From Cepaea nemoralis (Eukaryota; Mollusca; Gastropoda; Stylommatophora; Helicidae), in contig JACEFZ010027771.1 of the NCBI GenBank assembly GCA_014155875.1, positions 331,001 through 395,000 of the forward strand: a DNA stretch of 64,000 nt, written 5' to 3'. Position numbers and translations under genes: made by a program. The notes beneath the pieces are model-generated. The model was given only the letters and a program-made list of their open reading frames with translations. It made no database searches and had not been told where the DNA came from. Shown here piece after piece: positions 56,506 to 64,000 of the stretch (its first letter is position 1; each line of letters starts with the position of its first letter).

Positions 56506-58629
56506 ATGCCTACTTTAATGGACTATATTGAAGCAGGTGAACGAATAGGCCTGAAAGGTAAAGAGTTACAGGAGTATGCAGAAGCAAAAGAACAAAAGCA
56601 GACGGAAAGAGAGGAGAGGCATAATGAACGCGAGGCAAAGCGTCTACAGGAAGAGAAAGAGACACAAGTGAAACTACAAATGGAACAACTAGAACTTGAA
56701 AAGTTAAAACAAACAAATGCGGTGGAAATTGAGAAAGAGAAGATCAAGTGTCAGATGCGGACTGAAATTGAGTTGAAAAAACTAGAACTATCTTCGAAGG
56801 GTCAAGGTGAGGAAAACAGAAGACCTCCACATCCCTCACAGCGATTGAAACTGCCATACTTTACGGACCGGGATTGTCTTGAGGCCTATCTTTCGAGGTT
56901 CGAATCATCAGTGAAAGCTTTAGGCATTCCAGAGGGGGAATATTCTATGAAACTTGGTGAGTTGCTTACGGGTAAGGCCCTAGATACAATGTTTAATTTA
57001 CCGGTAGAAGAAAGAAACAACTACACTATTTTGCGTCAACGTCTGCTTACGAAGTTCCAACTAACTGAGCATGGATACAGAACAAAGTTTAGACAATTAG
57101 TGCCAGAGACAAATCAAGATTTCACAGACTTTGTTAACACAGTAAAGAACACATTTAACAAATGGATGGAGCTTGCAGAAGTAGGGAAATATGTTAATAA
57201 ATTAGTAGATCTAATGTTAAGAGACAAGGTAGTATCTGCATGCAATTCTAATTTAGTGGCGTTCTTTGAGGAACGGAAGCCAAAGGACATAGACACAATG
57301 TCTCAGTTAGGGCAAAACTATATGACTGCACATCCTAACAGTTCTATTGGGAAACTAATGAGTGAGGAAATAGTCTGTGCAGCGTACACTAAACAGGACC
57401 AGAATCCAGTCATTAGACCAAGGGCGAAAAGTGTGGATTCAGCACAGAAAGGTGAGCAACAAGAACTTCAAGATAATGGTTTCCGAGGAAAAAATGTTGG
57501 TAGAGTAGGACGGTACCCATATAGAAGAGGGAACTTCCAGAGACGTCCAAATTATGCCGGATGTTGGAATTGTGGGAGCTGGAGACACAAAATGGCAGAT
57601 TGTGATGCACAACCATCAGATGGACCAACGAACAACAGTAAAAGGGAGATCACTTGTTTCAAATGTGGAAGGAACGGGCATGTCAGTCATCAATGTAGGA
57701 TGAGAGAAACAGAGCACTCAAATGCAGCACAAGTAATTGAGACGCTGAACAATGAAGATTGTAGTGGGTGGAAACCTCTTTTTGAAAAAGATGGTCAGCC
57801 AGTCTTAATATGTGGTCATACAGTGAAAGCAGGATCAGCAGTCCATGAAGGAGGAAGTCTGAAGATGCATCATGGGTTTGTTAATGATAGGCCAGCGTTA
57901 ACAATTAGGGATTCCGGATGTACGTCCATCGGGGTGAGAAAGAGTTTAGTGCAACCCTCGGATTATACAGGGGAAAAGATTAGATCCATAACATTTAATG
58001 GGACAGTAGAATTCTACCCAATAGCCGTGATAACAGTAAAAACACCATACATAACAGGAAGAGTGACAGCATGTGTTTTAGACTCACCAGTGGCAGATCT
58101 CATCATAGGAAATGTTATAGGAGTTAAAGAGTGTACAGAAGAGGAAGTAGTTTATTGGGACCAAAAATATAAAGTAAGCAGTAATGAGGTAGTTACCACA
58201 AGAGAACCTAAATTAGAGAGTATAGCTGAGGTAGAAGAGGCACTTGAAGTAGACACAGGAACTCAGGACAAGGATAGTACAGCTGAGCAGATGAGAATGG
58301 ATCCCAAATATAGTGCTAGTGGCTCCCAGAGACAAGATACTACTCTGAACAAATGTTCCCAAGGGTGTAGGAGAGTAGAACATAGGCAGTCAAAGAAAGG
58401 TAGATGGTGCTTCGATAGGAAGAACAATGTTCTCACTCGCAGGTTTTCAGATAGCAGAACTGCACGTGGGCAAGTAGCAGTACCTTTAGCACACAGAGAC
58501 CGATATACTAGAACAGCTCAGGATAGTGCATGTGCAGGGCACATAGGCATAAGGCGTATGCAGCAGAAAGAAAGATGCCAGATATATGGGCCAAGATTGA
58601 ATAAAGAGTTCAGACTAAACAGAGACTAA
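56506..58629 (+). CDS. Gag-protease polyprotein with integrase-like remnant
   Basis: The 707-codon frame starts at the first ATG (56,506); the frame is open from 56,470. Residues about 8-95 are a charged coiled coil (EAKEQKQTEREERHNEREAK). Residues about 110-290 resemble the capsid/SCAN-like fold (CLEAYLSRFESSVKALGI, LTGKALDTMFNLP). Two CCHC knuckles follow at about 353 (CWNCGSWRHKMADC) and 384 (CFKCGRNGHVSHQC). A retropepsin-like domain has D-S-G at 469-471 (IRDSGCTSIGV) and LIIGNVIG near 535. At about 655-685, VPLAHRDRYTRTAQDSACAGHIGIRR resembles the start of the integrase zinc-binding domain; the first zinc-binding histidine is probably glutamine. The frame ends soon after. Gag would package RNA and the protease process it; no polymerase is present. 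Confidence 0.9.
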   Translation: MPTLMDYIEAGERIGLKGKELQEYAEAKEQKQTEREERHNEREAKRLQEEKETQVKLQMEQLELEKLKQTNAVEIEKEKIKCQMRTEIELKKLELSSKGQGEENRRPPHPSQRLKLPYFTDRDCLEAYLSRFESSVKALGIPEGEYSMKLGELLTGKALDTMFNLPVEERNNYTILRQRLLTKFQLTEHGYRTKFRQLVPETNQDFTDFVNTVKNTFNKWMELAEVGKYVNKLVDLMLRDKVVSACNSNLVAFFEERKPKDIDTMSQLGQNYMTAHPNSSIGKLMSEEIVCAAYTKQDQNPVIRPRAKSVDSAQKGEQQELQDNGFRGKNVGRVGRYPYRRGNFQRRPNYAGCWNCGSWRHKMADCDAQPSDGPTNNSKREITCFKCGRNGHVSHQCRMRETEHSNAAQVIETLNNEDCSGWKPLFEKDGQPVLICGHTVKAGSAVHEGGSLKMHHGFVNDRPALTIRDSGCTSIGVRKSLVQPSDYTGEKIRSITFNGTVEFYPIAVITVKTPYITGRVTACVLDSPVADLIIGNVIGVKECTEEEVVYWDQKYKVSSNEVVTTREPKLESIAEVEEALEVDTGTQDKDSTAEQMRMDPKYSASGSQRQDTTLNKCSQGCRRVEHRQSKKGRWCFDRKNNVLTRRFSDSRTARGQVAVPLAHRDRYTRTAQDSACAGHIGIRRMQQKERCQIYGPRLNKEFRLNRD

Positions 58630-59147
58630 AGTGTAATGGTGCAATATGCAGATAGGAAAGTTGAGTCAGGTCAATAGATGTTCGCGACATTACTGACCCA
58701 GGGCTAGGGATAGCAAACAGATGTTGTAATTGTAGAGGTACCATGAGTCATGGGTACATGAAATGTAGACACAGCATCGACAGGAATCAGAGGTGGGTTG
58801 ATGCAAGAAAAGAACCACCTGATACAGGGTCGGGACACAAATAGCTTGTATCTTTTTGGAGGATGTTAATAGGCCTGCAGATACACATATATGATGTTTC
58901 CTATGATGTATTATTATTATGTGATGTATTAGTTCATGCATTGGTACACAAGATAGAAAGATGGTTGTATTTATGTGTGGGGAATATGGGAGTGTACTAT
59001 GAGTATTTGATGTATTATGTAGTGTGGTAGCTAGAGTAAGGTGCAGCCATACTTAGGGCTACCCAGGCAATGTGTCTGGGTCACATATTTAATAAGTTTT
59101 AGTCTCCCAACATTTGAAAACGATGTTTTCTTTTGAGGGTGGGGTAG
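58630..59147 (+). other. 3' non-coding region of the LTR element
   Basis: About 500 bp between the gag-protease stop and the 3' LTR, including the purine-rich tract at about 59,134-59,147. A small frame near 58,715 contains CCNCRGTMSHGYMKC, a zinc-knuckle-like string with one residue too many. It may be a remnant of the deleted pol region or chance. Confidence 0.55.
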
Positions 59148-59899
59148 TGTCACATGCCTGTGGTCATTGACATTAAGGTGAGTGGCCGTACAAGATAAAC
59201 AGTTCACGAGATAAAATAGGGCGGATAGTAAGTCCCCCAGAGGGCGAAAATGAGAAGACAGTAATTGAAAAGGGGAGCGAAGAAGAAGTCAGCTGGCTAA
59301 AAGAAGGGTGAGGCAGACAGTTGAAGCAGTGAAATTGTGTGTTGTGTGTGAAGCATTGTGGGGGAGACAACAGTTTAAAAAGAGAGGGACAAAGATTGAC
59401 GGGGATCAGTTGTTGTTTGGACTCCGAGCTGAGAGGAGTTGAGTCTAGACCGGACCAGGAGAAGGTCGTGGTCTGAGAAAGTGAAGAATTGTGACGGAGT
59501 TCGGAAGATAACTCCGAACTGTGGGTTCCAGGGATAGTGAATGGAATTCGAGACCCAGAGTGGGTTACTTTGAGTCGGGCCTAGAGAGAGGCTAGTATAC
59601 CTGTCGTGTGGGACGAGATTTTAGTAGCCGTAAGAGGCAGTGTTATTCGAAGTGTTCCATTGGGATGGAGATATATTCTTAGAGAATTATTGTTCCTGGA
59701 TTTATATGCTACATGTGTCTGTGTTAATTCAGAATTAAAGGAATATTATGTGCGCAAATTAACGCTTGTTCACTGACTGGTGTATGGTGGTAATGCATCT
59801 TGGTTAATCTGTTGTTCAACATCACATTTTACAAGGACATACCCTAGACACAACCATAGCCACTCTATCTGTCACTCTGTCATCATTTACTTTGTGACA
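59148..59899 (+). repeat. 3' LTR, 752 bp
   Basis: The same length as the 5' LTR, with about five substitutions and no indels noted. Followed by TATAA. Confidence 0.96.
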
Positions 59900-60435
59900 T
59901 ATAATATCATCAAATGGCAAATAAGTAGACGAGATCGAAAAAAGATGCAATAAAACAAACTCATTGAACAAATGGCACCAATACTAAAGAAAAAAAACCC
60001 GTATCAATAGTTACTAACGTCCAACTCTATGCTACCAATGTCAAACCTGGACAATGACAGAAAAAGAGTAAAGAAAAAAATCACAACAACAGAAATGAGA
60101 TTCCCGAGAAGAATACTCAATGTATCAAGAAAAGAGAAAATCAGAAATGAAGAAATCAGGACTAAAGTTGGGGTTATAGCAGCGCTAGATTTCATCAGAA
60201 AACAGCAAGTTAAATGGTTTGGCCATATAACTAGATTACCAACTAACAGTATACCACAACAAGCAATGATGTACAGACCAGACGGAAGCAGAGGAAAAGG
60301 CCGGCCACGTTACCAATGGACAGAGATAATAACAGAGTCCATGGGAATCTCGATACATGAAGCCTATAAGTGGGTACTCTCCCGTTGTTTATACTTCATC
60401 TCGACACTGCAAGGTACAAGAGGAACAAGATGAAA
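59900..60435 (+). mobile_element. LINE, right half after the LTR insertion
   Basis: After the TATAA duplication the LINE resumes in decayed form (SIVTNVQLYATNVK near 60,005). It then has an open 134-codon frame: TTTEMRFPRRILNVSRKEKI, IRKQQVKWFGHITRLPTNSI, GKGRPRYQWTEIITESMGIS, ending GTRGTR at 60,433. GATGATGAG follows as a short tail. Confidence 0.85.
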
Positions 60436-60883
60436 TGAGATGATGAGTTTGCCATTGGTGACTGAACGAGAACTCAACGTGTAAGTGAAACTGACACATG
60501 TAAGGAACGAACCCAATACCTTGCCTTTAGCGCACAGGAAGTTTGAGCACAAGCACTTTTCTTTAAAAATAAAGATAACCCGAGCTTACAAAAAGAACAC
60601 AAAATATAACTGAGAAGCTGGACAGATGTTTGATAAAAAAAAACCACACATAGTTACGGGCGTACGTTTCGAAACGACCCCTTGTCATGAGCTGAAATGT
60701 GATCTCTGATCATATTCAGGCCTTACGGCGTGAAACACGCTTTGACGTTGTCCAGAGAGAGAAGGCTTTCTCCTAGATGTGTCAGTCAGCTCGGCAGTAG
60801 TGAACTCCTACTTCATTCACAAAATAATGACGGGGATTGAGAAATCAGCCTGAAACACTGGAACACATTGAAGAAATACTGAC
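60436..60883. other. Intron spacer
   Basis: Between the LINE end and the TRPC exon. CGTACGTTTCGAAACG near 60,662 is a strong palindromic sequence (TTTCGAAA core). No transposon ends were matched. Confidence 0.45.
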
Positions 60884-61058
60884 CTTCTTCTTCTGAACCT
60901 CCACAGCATCTGCAACAACACAGCGTGCAGAAAATCAGCTTCAGCACAGCCTTGGGAATGCCGATGATATTGAGAGGGGCAGGTAAAGTGCTGCCTTCTC
61001 CAATGTAATCCATGTACAAGAGACTTCTGGAGAATTTCCATTCACGGTCCGAGTCTTC
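60884..61058 (-). CDS. TRPC exon: TRP box and proline-rich segment
   Basis: The acceptor ATGTGATCACCAG and the donor GAAG/GTCAGT bound 175 bp, phase 0 in and phase 1 out. It encodes EDSDREWKFSRSLLYMDYIG, EGSTLPAPLNIIGIPKAVLK, then LIFCTLCCCRCCGGSEEE. EWKF is the TRP box that follows S6 in TRPC channels and couples the gate to the C-terminus. TLPAPLNIIGIPKA matches the conserved TLPPPFN-I-x-PSPK block. The cysteine-rich CTLCCCRCC stretch after it is unusual and could be palmitoylated or bind metal (inference). Confidence 0.94.
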
Positions 61059-61734
61059 CTGGTGATCACATTGAAAGATTTGGCTTAGAAAATAGTACAC
61101 GAATATTACTGGATCGATTTAGAAAATATGACTCGTTTTTGACCGATTTGATTTGATTTGATTTGAGAGTGCGCGCGCGCATGTGTGTGTGTGTGTGCGC
61201 GCGCGCGTGTGTGTGGGAGGGGGTGCGTGTTTGGGTGTGAAGATTCACTTTTTCTCTTCACACGGATACACCTATAGGTTCCATAATCTCCTGTCATGGA
61301 GCACACAAGGAGGTTAATAACAAAGTGAACCAATAAGAATCCCAGTGGTTGTTCACCAGAATCACAGATAGGATTAGCAAGTGTCCACATATATGTTTAT
61401 CAGAATCTAAAATAGAATCAGCGAGTGTACCAATTAGCGAGAATCAAAATGTGTGTTATCCAGAATCACACATATGCAAATATGGTTTTGCAAAGTTGGT
61501 TTCACAGTGTTTCAACTAACTGGGTATCTTGAACATGACTACATAAATACGAGTCCTCTGAGTTGTTCACCCATATCGGGGAAGGCTAGATATCTGGTCC
61601 ACTGTCCTAGGATTAAAGGCCAGTATAACAATTTCGGGTTACTTATTATGTTGGTGGCAGTGAGTTTCTGGGAAGTAGAGTGGTGATGCCAACCCCACTG
61701 CACATTGCATTGACTTAGTATATATAGAATTATT
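61059..61734. other. Intron with simple repeats
   Basis: Contains (GATTT)n and GT/GC repeats at 61,140-61,215 and a weak repeated motif AGAATCACAGATAGGATTAG/CAGAATCTAAAATAGAATC near 61,360-61,420. The 77-codon plus frame at 61,453 is unsupported. Confidence 0.5.
61140..61215. repeat. (GATTT)n and alternating GT/GC microsatellites
   Basis: Four GATTT-type units, then alternating purine-pyrimidine GCGCGCGC, GTGTGTGT, GCGCGCGCG and GTGTGTGTG tracts. This is a sequence with Z-DNA potential. Confidence 0.92.
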
Positions 61735-62160
61735 GGTGACTTTGTGTTTCCTTTGTTTAAGTTTATAAATAGAAAGTAATGTTGTGATATTTCTTGCATA
61801 TTTGTTATTAAATATGTTCTCAGAAACTGACGTTAGCATTATTCCTCTATATTTTTCATACTCCTGAAGTCAATTTTCTTTGGCAGCTTCATCAGATATC
61901 ATTCTCTCCTTTTCTCCAGTTTGCTGGTATTTCTTTAGTTTTTAAGTTTTTGTCTATCTATGCAGTAATTCTGTTGAAGTGTTTATGTTAGGTTTAATTA
62001 CCTCTACTAGGATGCCATCTGGACCAGGATTTGTCCCATCCTTCAGTAGTTTGATGCAGTGACTTAATAAATATATTAGCATATTGTGGTTCCTTCATGT
62101 CTCCTTTGTTTAAGTTTATAAATGGAACGTAATGTATTGATATTTCTTGCATCTTTGTTG
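61735..62160 (-). mobile_element. LINE reverse-transcriptase fragment flanked by a direct repeat
   Basis: The minus strand encodes KLLKDGTNPGPDGILVEVIK near 62,045 and, after breaks, EYEKYRGIMLTSVSENIFNN near 61,840. These are fingers-domain motifs of a non-LTR reverse transcriptase. A segment of about 55 bp (TTGTTTAAGTTTATAAATAG ... GATATTTCTTGCAT) occurs at both ends (about 61,750 and 62,105), roughly 355 bp apart. Confidence 0.75.
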
Positions 62161-63154
62161 TGTGATTTGACATCTCCAAACAATCATTCATTGTGTATCT
62201 GATTATCAGTTATCAACGGATTATCCTCATTGTAATCTGGACAAGTACATAGGCTCCCCGATCTCCGCCTCAAGAAATCCATCAGTGTGGAGCGACTGGT
62301 TGTACCGATTCCATGTTGACTGAGTGTTTTATTTGGGTTTTATGTGTACGTGTTTGTGTATGTGTGTGTGTGTGTGGGGGTGGGGGTGGTGGGGTGGGGG
62401 TTCATTCCCGACTGTGTCATCCCCGACCTCCAGTTCAAGTATCCCCGACACTGCTGGTGATTCACATCCAGTAAACTCACGCGTGCCTCAAATTATGAGT
62501 TATTTTACAACATGCATGACTTATAAGACGGTGGTATCAACATCAACACAGATGGCTGACACTGAGCTTGAGACCTCATTCAGTTAGGAATTATAGAGGT
62601 CTAGTCTTTGGAGAAATTATTTCTTTTTGACTGAAGCAAAACATCCTAAGCCTCAAAACTGTGTGGCGACTGTCTGGACAAGACGCCTTTTTTCTTCAAG
62701 TATTTGAGATCAGCTTTTTATGAGCAAAATTACAAATAAATGAGCAAGTAGAGTTGACAAGTCTTCTTCAGCAAACAATAACAAGAAGAATAATACACAT
62801 TTGTTTTCGCCTGTTTTTAAACCCCTCCCCCCGCTCCCCTCACCCCCTGTGTTTGCTGATGAAGGCTTGTAAGGGGAATGTTCTCTGTTATTTGTGATCC
62901 TGGTCTTGTAAAGTTCACTTTCTTAATTTCTATCCCCCCCCCCCCCCCCACCTCCACTTTATTCATTGTATTTTCACATGACTACCTCACCTAAGCTGTC
63001 TTCACTTGTTTATCCAATTAAGCCGCTTTATAGAACATTTCTGCAGACACAACAGGTGAACAACGTACTGTCACTTCTTCGCCTGTTTATGTAACCACAA
63101 AAGTAAGTAAAAGTCAAGGATCCTTTGACACGACTTCAGGCATACTGGTCATAT
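62161..63154. other. Intron spacer with homopolymer and GT tracts
   Basis: GT/G-rich tract at about 62,354-62,400, a run of about 16 C at 62,934-62,949, and a decayed unit of the intronic 125-bp repeat near 62,985-63,100. No gene recognised. Confidence 0.5.
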
Positions 63155-63345
63155 GGTGCTAGACGAGGTGTCTTGTTCCCAAAACTCCCACAGGTCGCCT
63201 TTACTTCCCAAGACATTTCCTGGTACCCGTTTTGGTTGAGTCGACTTAGGCGCCCAGGTTAATTTAAAAAATCCGCCTGGCTGGACTTCGAACCAATGAC
63301 AAACAGGCCTACAGGTAGCGTCTAGATACTGCTCTGCTGCAGATC
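63155..63345 (-). mobile_element. SINE family S copy
   Basis: The minus strand has CATTGGTTCGAAGTCCAGCC (B-box), CCTGGGCGCCTAAGTCGACT, GGGTACCAGGAAATGTCTTG and GGAAGTAAAGGCGACC. It matches the bodies at 4,722, 39,941 and 29,285. The tail unit is present once or is lost. It separates two decayed units of the intronic repeat. Confidence 0.75.
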
Positions 63346-63619
63346 CCGTTTATTTACTCAGCTCCTCAGAAAACCAGCTCTTCATTCAAAACAATTGTAC
63401 AGCGTGCTGTAACTTCTTCATCTGTTTATTTACTCAATCGTAATGAAAACCATGTCAACATACACAACAGTTTATAATGCGCTGTAACGAAGTTTCCAGA
63501 GTAGTATTTCTAAACAAACAGCGACACACAATTACATTGAAAAGAAGAGTATTTCATACAGCTATTGTCAACTAAACAGCACCATAACAATGACATTTAT
63601 TTAGTATGTGGTAACTTAC

Positions 63620-63818
63620 GGCAATCAAAGTGAACGATCGGGTCATCATGGCGATTAGCATATTGAGAAGAACAGTTACCATGGCAACATTGTAGGCGCC
63701 ATATATAATGTACCCAATATCCTCAGTGAAGGTGTTATTGTATCCACCAAGTTTGACCGCATCCGGCTCTCCGCGACCAAACAGTGACCAAAACACCGTG
63801 CGAAATGTGGCCAGCACA
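63620..63818 (-). CDS. TRPC exon: pore helix and S6
   Basis: The acceptor TTGTTTATGCAG and the donor GCC/GTAAGT bound 199 bp. The exon enters after the second base of a codon and leaves in phase 0. It encodes VLATFRTVFWSLFGRGEPDA, a turret/pore loop, YNNTFTEDIGYIIYGAYNVA and MVTVLLNMLIAMMTRSFTLI plus A. FWSLFG corresponds to the TRPC pore helix motif (LFWSIFG-type) and LLNMLIAMM to the inner half of S6 that lines the gate. The next exon supplies the TRP box. Upstream exons (ankyrin repeats, S1-S5) are outside the window. The TRS after AMM replaces the NNS/SNS usual in the family. Confidence 0.93.
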
Positions 63819-64000
63819 CTGCATAAACAAACAAGGAATCATACTAGCTGCTAGTACTGCAACAAACATGTATGACAACAATCATTATTCTGTAGAGATC
63901 AGGCTGGCTGATGCAAGCACAATTAAACAGTACATATAGGGATGACGTGAGAGAGTTCCCATTCTATACTATATGTATTGTTTTCATTGGCGATGCATAT
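63819..64000. other. TRPC intron, partial
   Basis: Intron upstream (on the minus strand) of the S6 exon, running off the window. Nothing else recognised. Confidence 0.6.

Larger units (their letters stand above)
53489..59899 (+). mobile_element. Ty3-type LTR retrotransposon, 6.4 kb, internally deleted, SCAN-like gag
   Basis: Two 752-bp LTRs (53,489-54,240 and 59,148-59,899) begin TGTCACA and end TGTGACA, flanked by TATAA duplications. By eye they differ at five positions (about 0.7%), so the insertion is recent. The interior has one long frame (gag, zinc knuckles, protease, integrase-like remnant), but no reverse transcriptase, RNase H or integrase core. A purine-rich tract (GAGGGTGGGGTAG) precedes the 3' LTR. 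No convincing tRNA primer-binding site follows the 5' LTR. Its movement would need enzymes from a full-length relative. It lies antisense inside the 13.4-kb TRPC intron. Confidence 0.95.
37314..63818 (-). other. TRPC-family cation channel gene, 3' part (six exons, five introns)
   Basis: TRPC channels are tetrameric, plasma-membrane, calcium-permeable non-selective channels gated downstream of phospholipase C. Six minus-strand exons form one reading frame of about 340 codons from the pore loop to the stop. Their order matches TRPC proteins: pore helix FWSLFG, S6 LLNMLIAMM, TRP box EWKF, proline-rich TLPAPLNIIGIPKA, YQQ-x-M-x-RIVQRY, EIKQDISSFRYDL, variable tail. Splice phases agree at all five junctions (0, 1, 0, 1, 0). 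Introns are about 2.6, 13.4, 3.4, 3.2 and 3.0 kb and are full of repeats. Ankyrin repeats and S1-S5 should lie to the right of the window. The paralogue (TRPgamma-like, TRPC3/6/7-like or TRPC4/5-like) is not determined. Confidence 0.93.

Noticed and set aside
56510..56747. Minus frames opposite the gag coiled coil
   Set aside because: They are shadows of the strongly biased Glu/Lys codons of gag on the opposite strand.
58706..58850. Third zinc knuckle downstream of gag
   Set aside because: CCNCRGTMSHGYMKC has five, not four, residues before the histidine and lies in a short closed frame; left as a note only.

Overview
The window looks like an animal nuclear genome and has no prokaryotic features: spliced exons of a TRPC-family cation-channel gene, several non-LTR retrotransposon families, tRNA-derived SINEs, a mariner relic, a hAT-type MITE and a Ty3-type LTR retrotransposon with a SCAN-like gag. 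A lophotrochozoan such as a mollusc is my best guess, but that is inference. By my sum, tandem arrays occupy roughly 23 kb of the 64 kb.

Left part (1-21,050): a 35-bp array (1-3,212), a candidate terminal exon with poly(A) signal on the plus strand, a tRNA-derived SINE whose tail has expanded into a 49-bp array (4,722-6,185), two diverged copies of a dispersed element (about 7,002-7,395 and 8,362-8,640), then one array of about 12.4 kb with 49/44-bp units (8,622-21,054). A second candidate terminal exon with AATAAA follows.

Middle (21-37 kb): broken LINEs of at least three families (one inserted into an older minisatellite), arrays of 31-34, 28, 26, 22 and 91 bp, a SINE with a clear 14-bp target duplication, a mariner transposase relic, and an RNase H-bearing LINE relic carrying a 383-bp hAT MITE.

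Right part (37.3-63.8 kb): the 3' end of one minus-strand TRPC gene. Six exons (63,620-63,818; 60,884-61,058; 47,254-47,486; 43,829-43,895; 40,492-40,619; 37,314-37,535) join with matching splice phases into about 340 codons from pore helix and S6, through the EWKF TRP box and the conserved EIKQDIS segment, to the stop codon. Its introns hold the other elements, including a young 6.4-kb LTR retrotransposon (53,489-59,899; 752-bp LTRs, TATAA target duplication) nested in a LINE that had also received a SINE.

The TRPC exons are the only confidently recognised host gene. The themes most worth following are that tandem arrays repeatedly begin at the 3' tails of transposable elements, and that the LTR element carries gag-protease followed directly by an integrase-like remnant with no reverse transcriptase.
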